DNA of 64,000 bases, taken from assembly GCF_010183535.1 (NCBI RefSeq), contig NC_071329.1, positions 19,730,879 to 19,794,878 on the forward strand, written 5' to 3'. Source of the stretch: Caenorhabditis remanei. Taxonomy: Eukaryota; Nematoda; Chromadorea; Rhabditida; Rhabditidae. Shown piece after piece: positions 13,006 to 23,360 of this stretch. How positions within the stretch are numbered: the stretch's first letter is position 1; the number at the start of each line of letters is the position of its first letter. The notes beneath the pieces were generated by a model. The model saw only the letters and a program-made list of their open reading frames with translations. It did not search any database and had not been told where the DNA came from. Made by a program: the position numbers and the translations under genes.

Positions 13006-14560
13006 ATGGCCGGCTTTTTCTCTAGCGCGGCCGGCAGAGTTGCAGACTTGTTTTCTTCGGAAACCGGAAATCTCCAAACTCAATTAAATCGGGAAACCCA
13101 AAATGAACACAGCAAAATTGTGGCAGAGAAAAATAAACGGCTGAGGTGACACTTAATAGTTTTTTACTCTAAATCTGCAATTCCGGTATTTTCAGCGAGT
13201 TCAAAAAAAGCCAACTGGAAAAACAACAACAAAAAATAGAGGATCTACAAATACAAAGAAAGCGAGAAATGGATTTAGTGCAAGCGAAAGCTAGACGAGG
13301 CATTATAGGTGAGATTCGAAATTTACATTTAGGAATCAAGTTGCAAAAGGTAAAACAAAACAAGGTCTACATTCCCCCCTTTAATAAACGGGATTTTTAT
13401 GTTTCAGAAATCACAGAGAAGATTGAATCGGATGAAGCTAAACTGAAAGAAGATAATAAAATTGAGATGAACAAAATTGATGCAAATAACTTAGAAAAAC
13501 TGGGAAAATTGGAAGCAGTAATGACGCAAAAGATTAAAGAGATTGATGATAATTATGGACGTTTGAAAAAAGTGAGTTATCAACCAAGAACATGCGGTAG
13601 TGTGTTGATAATATAGGACCTGAAAACGCGAGAGGAAGAACTACTTAATGTCCGTCAAGAGCAAAGAAACCAACAAATAGCCGATATTAAAGAAATCGAA
13701 GCGTTGTATGAGAAGTTATCACAATCTCGAGTTGACGTCAGAGACAAGCAATTTTTGGAAATTTTGAGTGCTACTAAAGAAAACTATGAGGACGAGTACA
13801 AAATGGAAAAATGTATCAATGATGAAGACAACAAAAATTTTCAGTTGGTAGGTCGGTCTAAACAACGATTTCAAAGAAATTAACAAGTTTCAGAAAGTCC
13901 AACAAAACAATCATCTAGGCGCTCGGAGAATTGCTCAGATGGAGATGTTGCTGATGGAGCAAGTGAAAAAATTAGAAAGTGACCAAAAAGATAGATTGAA
14001 GATGGAAATCATTAGATTATATTCTCTGAAACATACAATGCAAGAAGCGATCAATTCAATTATTATGACTGGTTTCCCAACTAAGAAAAATGAAAAAATA
14101 AAAGCACAGAAGCATTTGGAGAGCGTTCTGGCTCAGATTTATGGGTTATCCGCTTACATGATAGTTCTCGAGAGAAAAGTGGCAGAGATAGGAGATCTTG
14201 ATGAGATGAAGAGGCAGATTGTGACTGTAAAACAAGGAATTACTAAAAGTGGAATGGCTATAGCAACACTTTTGAAAAATTTGAAGGTGAGACTGGGTGA
14301 ATAATATTATTTGTTTCAAAATTCAGCATTCAGAAAAGGGAAGAAGAACACTGGAGAACCTCTGGACAACTTTTCATCCAAGAAATGACAATAGTTTTTG
14401 AGAGCGTAAGTTGTACAGATAACACATGCCTCGATTAAAACTATTTCAGATAAATACAATTACGATGATTGATTCAGGAAAACGTGATATGAACAAAGCA
14501 TTACAACTCAATATTCAGAAAGTAGAGATCCCTAGACAAGAAGCGATTGCTCAGAGATAA
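13006..14560 (+). CDS. Type IIb coiled-coil protein, 407 aa
   Basis: Exons: 13006-13145, 13196-13308, 13408-13571, 13617-13847, 13894-14286, 14334-14405, 14450-14560. GATTTTCAG lies one base before the ATG. The start MAGFFSSAAGRVADLF is a short amphipathic/hydrophobic stretch with no Gly2. Residues about 30-215 are coiled coil; the helical C-terminal half matches type IV proteins. Exons of 113, 164, 231 and 72 nt repeat those of 23361-25477. Exon 6 has two tandem acceptors (ATTCAG and CATTCAG, 7 nt apart); only the second keeps the frame. It stands alone on the plus strand with transposon DNA downstream. Confidence 0.85.
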
Positions 14561-14734
14561 ATTTTTATCATAAATTTTTAAGAAAAATAATTTTTCTGTT
14601 TGTTTATCCAGTGGGTTTGCTCCCCGTACTCTTTTTGTTTTGTCTTATTTTCATTTTGTAATATTTTTAAATAGGCTTGGATTTTTAAAGCTCATTGGTT
14701 GCCGACTTCAGTGGTTAGAGCATCACTAAAAAGT

Positions 14735-16600
14735 TCGATCGTATTAATTTTTCCTGGATCGTATTAATTTTCTTCACTTGTCGGTAGTTTTTGTTAGCTA
14801 AACAGCCCGTTCCGGTAGAGAACAATTAAAACATCTCTGCTTTTCTGATACGATTTCGACAAATTTACTCGGTGACTTTTCTATCCTGAGGAAAAAAGGA
14901 TTTCAATATGAGCAGTTTTCAATTCACTAATCGAAACTGTATTCATTTTTTCTGCTTTATCTAACATACTATTTCAAAAGAACAGGAACTTTTAACTCTC
15001 CTTTCTCCCTCTTCAAGAGGCGAGTCATCTTTCAAATATTAATGTCAAACTTCGGCGACAATGCGGTCTCCCTTCTCTGAATATGGCAGACTGAGACCAT
15101 GTTTTAACAAATCCTCATCCTAGAAATTATTACCTTTTGATGGTAACTGATCAACGATAAAGTTACTTATTCACAAATCACCATCACTTTTTGAGTAGTG
15201 TTTTTTCATTCAATTTATTTCTATTAAGCATCCGAAGTCTCAGAATGAACTGTACTAAACACAGCAAATCACTTTTTTGGCTTCAGACTGAGAAAGCCTT
15301 ACCAACTCTTTTACTGAAGCTTAGAAATTTGGAAATTTTCCTATTCAAATCTATAAAAAATTAACCTAAAGTACTACTTTTAAGTTTTTGACTGATCGGC
15401 AGCGATGCCGCCTCGCCCCCAAAATCTTTCAAGATTGTTTCTCATATACACGGAAATCTTCTCTTCAGTCTGGTTTGATCTGAACTGTTCTGCTTTCTGA
15501 TTTTTTCCTCGAAAATACTTCAAAGCTATTCTACATATTTCTAAGTGTGAAAGTTAGACAGCCGGTAAAAATGGAGTACAGTAATGGCCATAAATCGAAC
15601 AACTTTGACCGTTTTTCAGTTAAAAATGTCCAACTTTGAAAGGGTGTCCATAAAGAGATTCTATTCCAGTTTAGATGTCCTTTGAAACCTCGAACGTCCC
15701 TTAAAACACTTAAACGTTCTTTAAAACACTTAGACGTCCCTCAAAACATTTAAACGTTCTTTGGGGTCCCAAAAATGCTCAGAAATGTTTAGACGTCCTA
15801 AAACCGTTTAGATGTCCCTTGAAGTCCCAAAATTTTATTTAACCAATTAGTCGTTCAAAAAATATTTGGACGTCCCTTGAACTTTCAAAACCAAGAGCTT
15901 GCTGTGACACCTGGAAGTAGTGATTGCCTAAAAACAAAAACGTCCTTGAATCTTGACATGATAATGGCTCAGCACCCGGGAAGTAGTGGATTCCTTAACA
16001 CAGAGACATCCAGCATCTAGCTTAAAGTTATGGAAAAAAATGCAAGCAAGCATCAGTGTGTCTATGTTTTAAGGAAACCACGTCTAAACATTTTATGGAA
16101 CTTTTAAACGTTTTTTGGGACGACTAAATGTTTTTGGGACGTTTGAACACTTGAAAGGAAGTCTTAGCTTTCGGAAAAAATTTAGGGCATGACAGGGCGT
16201 ATAAGTGTTTTAAGGGACCTTTTAGTGTTTCATGGAACGTTCGAGTTTTCAAAGGATATCTAACCTGGAATAGAACCAAAAAAATTGTTTAAAACCCACG
16301 CATTTTTCCTGACAATTTGAAGAAATAAATTCATTTGAAGAATGAAAAAGTTCTATAACTATTTTCCCCGTGAACTCCTATTTCCCTATTTCGGAAATGA
16401 AAGCCACTGAAAGGCTTGAAAACCACTTTTTCTCACGTAGTGACCTAATTTAGTCACTATTTTAACTAAAAAAATAGACGGGCATCATCCGGGACAAATT
16501 TCCAATCGATCTGTGTAAATTTCATTGAAAACGGTTCAGTACAGAAAGCGCTAGAGTCGGCGACAAACGGACAGACAGACGGATCTGTTGAATATTATTA
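14735..16600 (+). mobile_element. Dispersed element, copy A (about 1.9 kb)
   Basis: Its left 160 bp (from the cctggatcgtattaatttt region) and right 280 bp (to cggacagacagacggatctg) match, in reverse orientation, the outer parts of 54115-55700. The interiors of the two copies differ. No transposase frame was seen, so this is a non-autonomous or decayed element. A palindromic block at 15655-16283 and a partial CAGTA-family sequence at 15575-15660 are nested inside. The superfamily is uncertain. Confidence 0.6.
15655..16283. repeat. Palindrome built from short tandem units, nested in copy A
   Basis: The left end ttctattccagtttagatgt is repeated as a near reverse complement at the right end (gatatctaacctggaataga). 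Each arm holds imperfect units of the type acgtcccttaaaacacttaa, about 20-30 bp each. The structure would fold into a long hairpin. Confidence 0.65.
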
Positions 16601-17056
16601 GTAAAGATTTCTCATATAAACTTACACTCTAATAATGTTTTAGGGTTTAAAAAATTCTGAAATTGTTATATCCGTGAGATATAGAAACCTGGCCTAGCAC
16701 CCTAGTTCACGTGCTCTACTTATTGAACTTGTTATTTCTTATGGAAATCAGTTTGTAAATGATGTGTTCTAAATAACTCGCTCACGGCTCGATTGCACAA
16801 ACGCAACATTGCCGATCAGGATGAGATGTTGGCCGACGGATGTTGTGAATAAACTGGAAATGAGAATCGCTTACGAAAATCACTTACGGCTCGATCGCAC
16901 AAACCCAGCAGAAATCTTGAATAGCTTTAGGATTTTTCAAAACTAAATGAAAGAATGAAGTTTTTAATAAAATCATTTGTCGGAGAAGACATTGTTTATT
17001 TCAGACATGGGAAAATTGAAAATTCTTTTAAAAATCAATTTAAAAAAAGCATTTTA

Positions 17057-18543
17057 TTATTCCAGTTTTAGCACTTTGAAAGTACTACTAGTCAATTGTT
17101 GTAGAGCATCATCGAGATTTGCGTTTATGAATCCAATTTCATCGACATCTTCTGAGAAGTTATTGATAGAAATTCTCAAGTTCTCAACATGTTTTTGTTC
17201 CCAAGTGGACGGTTTGATCTGGAAAAATAAACTTTACGGTTTTTTTTCACAGAGATACATAATGTCAAAAATTCTACCATGCTAATTTGTAATTTGAACT
17301 GCTTCACCATTTCTTCCATTCCTGCCTCATCTTCCTCTCCACAGGCCCTCATGAACTTCAAATTTTCATACATAGTTTCATATTGGGAAATCATGGCAAC
17401 CCGTTTCTCGGCGTCCTGAAGATTGTAAAATTAGTTAACGGTGCCATACAAACAACTCACCATGATCTTTCTCACAAAGAAATTAATCCACTGCTTTGAT
17501 AATGAAATATTCTCGTTTAGCTGTCCAGTTCCATTGAAACTATTCAAAATCGAACCATTCGTTTCTACTATCTTTAAATGGTTTTCAATATCTTTCATCT
17601 TCAAATTCAAATACTCCACACCAACTTTCGCCTGAGTAACATCTTTGTCGTCTTCAATTATTGACTCCAAGTTTTCCGACACTTCCCGAAACTTTTCCGT
17701 AAAATCTTCTTTTAATTCTCGGAGGATTTCGATAGAGTCATTGAACTTGTTTATCTGATCGGTTTCTTCTCTTGTCTTTTGAAAACTGTTCAGGGCTGAC
17801 AAGGCGTGTTTTTGTTCGGATTCTAGATTTTGACGGCGGATGTCAATCTGAAAAAATTGTCTTATAATAATCAGTAATTTGTTTCAGTTAAAGTCTGAAG
17901 AACAAATTAAATATTTAATTTTAAACAAACTCAAGAACACCCGATTTGTTGAGTTGAATCCGGCACTCAGTAAACTACAGTACCGGTCAAAATGTTCTTA
18001 ACTTTGTCCGTTTTTAGTTGAAATTGTCCAACTTTGAGAGTGTGTCATGGTAATACTAATTGCCCCAACAAGTAATTTGATGAATTATATTAAAAGTAGA
18101 ACTTTATTTTGGTAGTTGACCACTTTTCAGTTAGAACACTCCCTAGCAAGTTACATATCGACAAAGTAATTCCTTTCTCAAAACGACGATATTCAGTGTA
18201 AAATAGTGCAATTTTAGAGCTGTCGTCTTGAAATGACCATAACTCTCAAAAGAGGGTCCGTACAAAAAATTGTCAACTACAAAAATGGAGCTATATTTTT
18301 GATCTGTACGATTTATAAAAAATCTACTTTATAGGACAGTCAGAATTACCATGACAAACTCTCAAAATTTCTTTGAACTGAAAAACGCCAAAGTTTTCAA
18401 CCTTTTGTCCGGGTAACTTACTCGGAATCCGAGGAAACATGTCTTAACAATAGTCTTCTGCAAGTTTAACTCACTTTTTCCAATCTCTTGATACTTTCTT
18501 CTTCAGTATTTGATTGAAGTGTGGCAGCTACTAGCTCACTCAT
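17057..18543 (-). CDS. Type IV small coiled-coil protein, 251 aa; last gene of the putative operon
   Basis: Exons: 18475-18543, 17461-17847, 17278-17415, 17057-17218. The 387-nt exon matches the 384-nt exon of the type IV gene at 8666. Intron 1 (17848-18474) contains a palindromic MITE-like element. The gene starts 225 bp after the type III stop at 18769 on the same strand, and a GTTTCTAG acceptor lies about 25 bases before the ATG, as expected for a downstream operon gene. An AATAAA overlaps the stop codon region. Acidic, helical, no recognised domain; partners are inferred from gene order only. Confidence 0.82.
17978..18416. mobile_element. CAGTACCGG-family palindromic element in an intron
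   Basis: It starts TA-CAGTACCGGTCAAAATG and runs through the familiar ttgtagttgac / gtcaactacaaaa palindromic core. The right end (ccttttgtccgggta) is eroded and lacks the clean TA flank. It sits inside intron 1 of the type IV gene at 17057-18543. Confidence 0.72.
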
Positions 18544-18768
18544 CCTTGGAAGAATTGATATTACTAGAAACAAGTATAGAATTTGTTTGACAAGAATAAA
18601 CCAACCGTAAAAGAACAACATTATTTTGAATTCAATTGGAAAGTGACAGGTACTTCAAATTGATTGGCTTGTAACCAGGGTTAATAACTATTAAAATTAC
18701 ACAATTACAGTAATCCCACTTTATTTTATTTCTTACAAAATTATCCCAAAACAAAATTGAACATTGAT

Positions 18769-19967
18769 TTATTCCGTTCCCTTGGTCAACTCCATAATTG
18801 CTGTTAGCAAGTAACGGATTTTTTTCATCTCGTCATCATCCTCCTCTCCTTCTCCCAATAATCCACTCAGATCGGAAAACATGTCCCTCATACTCTCTAC
18901 AAGATTTTGAACACTTTCATCACTTTGATCTCTCTCCAAAAGTCCACTAAAATTAGTGATAGTGCCCATTAGATCTGAGAGCATGTTCATTTGCTCTTCT
19001 TCTCTCACTATCTCAGTTTGTTCTTGGAGTTGTTTGTCGTTCAGTTGACTATTACGATCTTCAACTTCGGTTTCAAGAACCTCTGTTATTTGTTTGTTTT
19101 TTAGAGCTTTCTGAGCGTTTTCTGTAGTGATTTGTGGCATTGCAGACGACAATATTTCTAATTGATGGCAAATTACTCGATCGAGACGCTTCGTGGCAGG
19201 GATGTCAAACTGAATTGGGTGTTTATTCATTTTTTAATCGCACACACTAACCATCGGAACCAGTGTATTCAACTCTTCTATATTAACTTTTGCAGTCTCG
19301 TAGTGTTCTTTTATTCCATCCAACTTTGTCAGCTCTCCTTTTTCCAGAGAAATTTCGATTTCCATTATGATATCCGTGATTGTGGATCGCAAGTCTTCGC
19401 TTTTCTCGACCATAACTTCTAGATCAGTCATTAACTCCGAGGAAACTTCCTTGTCATTAATTATTGTAAGTGATTGAAGGCAATCACTAAACTTCTGAAG
19501 AGCTTCCGAAGCATCCATCAATTTTTCAGGTTTCTTCTGGAACGGAAATAACAGAGTTGCCTTTAATGTTTGAACGTACCAGTTTAATTTCAGAATTACC
19601 AAAAACTGTTTTCACATCGTCATTAAAAAGCTTATGAAACTTTTCAAATTGCCTGATTAGTTTTTGACAAGACGAGCGAAATTCGTCGAACCGTTCTTTT
19701 TCAGCCATAGCCAATAGTATTTCATTGACGCTGTTCACTGAAAACTCAGACATAACATTTACTTTTATAAATCTTAAAATTCTCACATTTCATCTGGCAA
19801 AAAACCATTTCTTGATTCAAAAGTTGAATTTCTTTTTCACGCAACTCCTTCATCATTTTACCTTTCTTCTGTTGTAACTCTAGCATCTTTTTAGCATGTT
19901 TTTCTTTTTGTTGTAAAAGATTCAGATGTTTTTCTTCTCTTCTCAGATCAGTTGCAGTTTTGATCAT
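18769..19967 (-). CDS. Type III coiled-coil protein with long acidic tail, 354 aa
   Basis: Exons: 19787-19967, 19580-19737, 19252-19536, 18769-19209. A TCTTCAG acceptor just upstream favours the ATG at 19967 over one 30 bases earlier. The N-terminus is basic and charged; exon 2 carries the conserved FDEFRSSCQKLIRQFEKF motif and aligns with exon 4 of type IIa proteins. Exon 4 opens with FDIPATKRLD, a version of the IP-SR motif, then extends about 125 residues beyond its paralogue at 9597, with an acidic patch (GEGEEDDDE) near the end. It sits between type I (168 bp upstream) and type IV (225 bp downstream) in the putative operon. Confidence 0.85.
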
Positions 19968-20135
19968 TGTGGAGTTTTCTGAAGATTGTGACCTCAAAAA
20001 TAGAAGAAATCACAGTTTTGCATACATAGATATAAGAACAGTTCCAAGAAGTCTGTTTAAAAAAACACAAATGGGTAATATATTTCATACGAATATATTC
20101 ATGTTCCAGCAAAACTGATGATTAAAAGTTTCTTA

Positions 20136-21494
20136 TTACTGAAAAATTTCTTGAATAACAATTTTCGAGTTTTTGTACACCTTTGGTTTTTCAATAACTT
20201 TATAATCCTCCAGTTTTGCATTTTTCGACAGATCCCTGAGTTGCACAGTTGTCGGAATGTCGTGCGTGCTTAGCTCTCGAAAAGATTGATAAATTTGGTC
20301 AATAGGTTCTTTCCGGATCTGAAAACTGTTCAACTAAAAAAATTGGTCAATGTTTGTCACTATTTTCTGACTATCGATATTTACCATTCCACTGTCAATA
20401 ACTTCTAAAACGTTATACAGCTTGTTGGAAATGTCCACAAATCGCTTTTGTAGTATCAACAGAAACATTTTGTCCGTCACTTTCTCAGCCAACTCACTGA
20501 CAGAACACCAAGCTTCGCAAACCATTTCGTGAGCTGGTAGAACTGATTTGTGCAGAGATGTGAGCTCACTCTAAATAAAAACTAATTAACAAACAGGATC
20601 AATATAATACTAATACCATTAATATTTTCTCATAGCTGGCTCCACTTTTGTTGATACTTTCAGTAACTTTTTCAAACAATCGGAATCGGATTATTACATT
20701 GGAAATCGAAATTTTCAAAGACTCCAGCCACTCAGCCCAGGATTTCTCTTGTTCTTTAAACTGTTGCTGGAGTAGAATGTAGTTGTAGAGAGCAATTTGA
20801 TTGGCTTTCCATTCATTTATACGTTGTTCTAGAAGTCTCCTTGTTTCTTTCTGAAGTTAAGGTTTTCTTTTACAAAATATGCTCTCACAAAAAGCCCACC
20901 TCAAAGTTTTTAATCTCTTCTTGAGCCATTTTAAAGTTCTCCTCATGGTCTCTGGTCTGATTTTCCAATTCTTGTTGATATTTCAAATTTGAGTGTTCAT
21001 CATTTTTAGCCTTCTCTTCTCGCAGTTTCCTCTCTTTTTCTTCATTTTCACTCTTTGTCAAATTTAATTGACGCTCGAATTCCATCTCTCTTTCATTCTC
21101 TTCAATCTCATATTGATCTTTTTCAGTATCATATTCAGGCAGTGGATTGGGTTTTGGTTTTTTAGCTTCAGATTTTTCACGAATATCACTGTGCTGTGGC
21201 GTTTGTCTCAGTGCCGCTGTCCTTTGTCTAAGTTGATCCCGGAAATTTTCGGCTGCTCTTGAGCTTTGCTTTAATAATAAGTTTTCTATTTTTTCATAAT
21301 AAAGCGAACAAACATACCGATACATTTGGTCTGGTCCCATACACTACTTCTGGTTGTGTTGGAGCAGGGAAAATCTCCACTAGATCATCTGAAAGTTTAA
21401 AGGTGCTGGAAAAATGATGACTATGTACATACTCACCTGCTTCAGTTTCTACTCTTGCCGATTTCCAACCAAACAAATAGCTAAATATGCACAT
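20136..21494 (-). CDS. Type I coiled-coil protein, 366 aa
   Basis: Exons: 21437-21494, 21318-21388, 20900-21268, 20617-20850, 20385-20570, 20136-20318. TTGCCAG lies three bases before the ATG. This is the shortest type I member: the N-terminal helical module is missing and replaced by a short MCIFSYLFGWKSARVE start. The coiled coil (residues about 45-165) and the KETRRLLEQRINEWKA exon follow. Exons of 234, 186 and 183 nt equal those of the gene at 6241. Exon 3 uses the unusual acceptor ATTAAAG, chosen because it aligns with the paralogue at 26611. It lies 155 bp after the type IIa stop and 168 bp before the type III start. Confidence 0.83.
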
Positions 21495-21649
21495 GACCTG
21501 GCAAATATAACATGAGTTAAATGCAATAAGAGTTAGAGATAACTTCGATTGACGCTTGAACGGACCACAAACTTTGAATTATCTTTTAAATCGCAAAATA
21601 TGTTTATTTGAGCAAAATTACATCAATTAAGCACCAAAACGATATTCTC

Positions 21650-23200
21650 TCATTGCAAGTAACCTGCAGTTTCACTTGATCCTCCTGCGATTTGTTTCTG
21701 CGAATCTCCATACAGTTTTGCCATTTGCTGGTTGATCTCGTCGTCTACTGCTCTTGATCTTGGAATATCGAGCTGAATATTTTCATATTTGATATTTCTG
21801 CAAATAAATACTATACAAACCTCTTTGATGGTTTTGTTTAATTCACCTATGGTTTGCTTCATTTTTTCAAAAGTTTCTGTCGCTTCTTTGTGCAATTTTT
21901 CGAGTTTCTCTTCGTTTTGAGGGGTTTCCTGTAAAAAATCCAATCGTTGAATACCACGCTTAAAATATTTTCTATAAAAACCAATGAACAAACTTTCTGG
22001 GTTTTTTGATAATCTTCGATGCATCCTTCAACGTCTACAAACAAGTCATTAATGGTTTCGATATTGGTGATCAGTTCCTCAAGGGTCTTTTCTAGGTTTT
22101 TAAATTCAGTAGGCACGGAAAATCGATCAGATTCTTTCTTTAGCGCGTCAAACGTACTGTAAACAATTTTTGGCTGAGGGAAAGTTGTCTGAAATATATA
22201 GTTATTGAATAAAAATACAATATTTCAAAAACATACAATTAGATTATTTCGTTTCATGTTTGCTATGAGCTTTTTTAACGGCATCTCCTGGTCACTATAC
22301 GCATTTTTGAAGGCGGTATAGTAAATGCGTATTCCCTGGCACTTGGTTTGCACGTCATCTTGTAAGTTTGCAGAGCTTATTTTGTCCATTAAAATTTTTC
22401 CCCCGATTGCTGAAAAACTACAAAAATATGTATAATGTTTTCAGTTTCTTCACTTACCTTTAAATTGTTGCACCTCCAGTTTTTCATCTAACAAAGCTTG
22501 CTTCTGAGCTCTGCCACTTGCTGCCAATGCTTTCTTCTCTTCCTGTTTATCCAAAACGAATTTGTTTAGATCGGCGTTTGCATTCAGAATATAGTTTTGA
22601 TGATCCAACGCCTGCTTCGTCGTGATCTCGTTGTGTTCTTTTTGCATGTCAGTTCTTCGTTTATTTCCCTCTTCGAGCATTTCCATCAGCTTCGTTCGTT
22701 CTGTAATCAATCATTTAATATATAATTTTATTATGAATATTGACTACATACGTCCATCCAGAGATCGCTTCATTTCCTCCAACTTTCTCGATTCCTCCTG
22801 ATGCTCTATTTTCTGTTTGGCAATCACGGCGTCGCCTTCGGCTGTCAACTGTGCTTTCATTTCAGATCCTCGAGCTTGAACTGTTGCTTGCCACTCCAAA
22901 AGTTCCATTTCCTGTTTTTGTTTGAGCCCATCAACTTCTGCAATTTTCCTCTCAACCTCCGCCAGGTTGCGCTCAGCTGCTTCGGCAATTTCTCTCTCGT
23001 TCTGCTGCTTTTGGGCGAGAACTGTTCTTTGATGCTCCTAAAACTGATATTTTTTAGATTCTTCAGTATCAACGTACCAATTCAATTTCTCTTTTTCTTC
23101 TTTCACCATCTTCCACAATTCGCCGCCTATCATCTGCCTCATCTTTTGCATTCTTTTCACGCATCTCAGCCTTTCTTCTCGTTGACTCACCGTTTCCCAT
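21650..23200 (-). CDS. Type IIa coiled-coil protein, putative N-myristoylated, 416 aa
   Basis: Exons: 23078-23200, 22752-23037, 22458-22700, 22237-22409, 21994-22188, 21821-21928, 21650-21772. A GTTTCCAG acceptor lies about 25 bases before the ATG. The start MGNGESTRRK has Gly2 and Ser6 and a basic follow-up, fitting N-myristoylation. Residues about 5-215 are almost continuous charged coiled coil. The C-terminal domain ends with LDIPRSRAVDDEIN, as in type III proteins. Exons 2 and 3 (286, 243 nt) match those of the gene at 2097. Start and stop are 160 bp and 155 bp from neighbouring genes on the same strand. No known family recognised. Confidence 0.86.
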
Positions 23201-23360
23201 TTTGATAAAAAGTTGTTGTTCAAATTCTGGAAACTATTGTTAATTGGGAATCCCATTTTTAAAAAGGTATAGAAGGGTGTTAAACAGCCCTTTTGCAAAT
23301 AAAGAAATCAGAATGAGTGAGAAAAATACATGATGTTTTTTTTAAAATACTAAGCATTAT

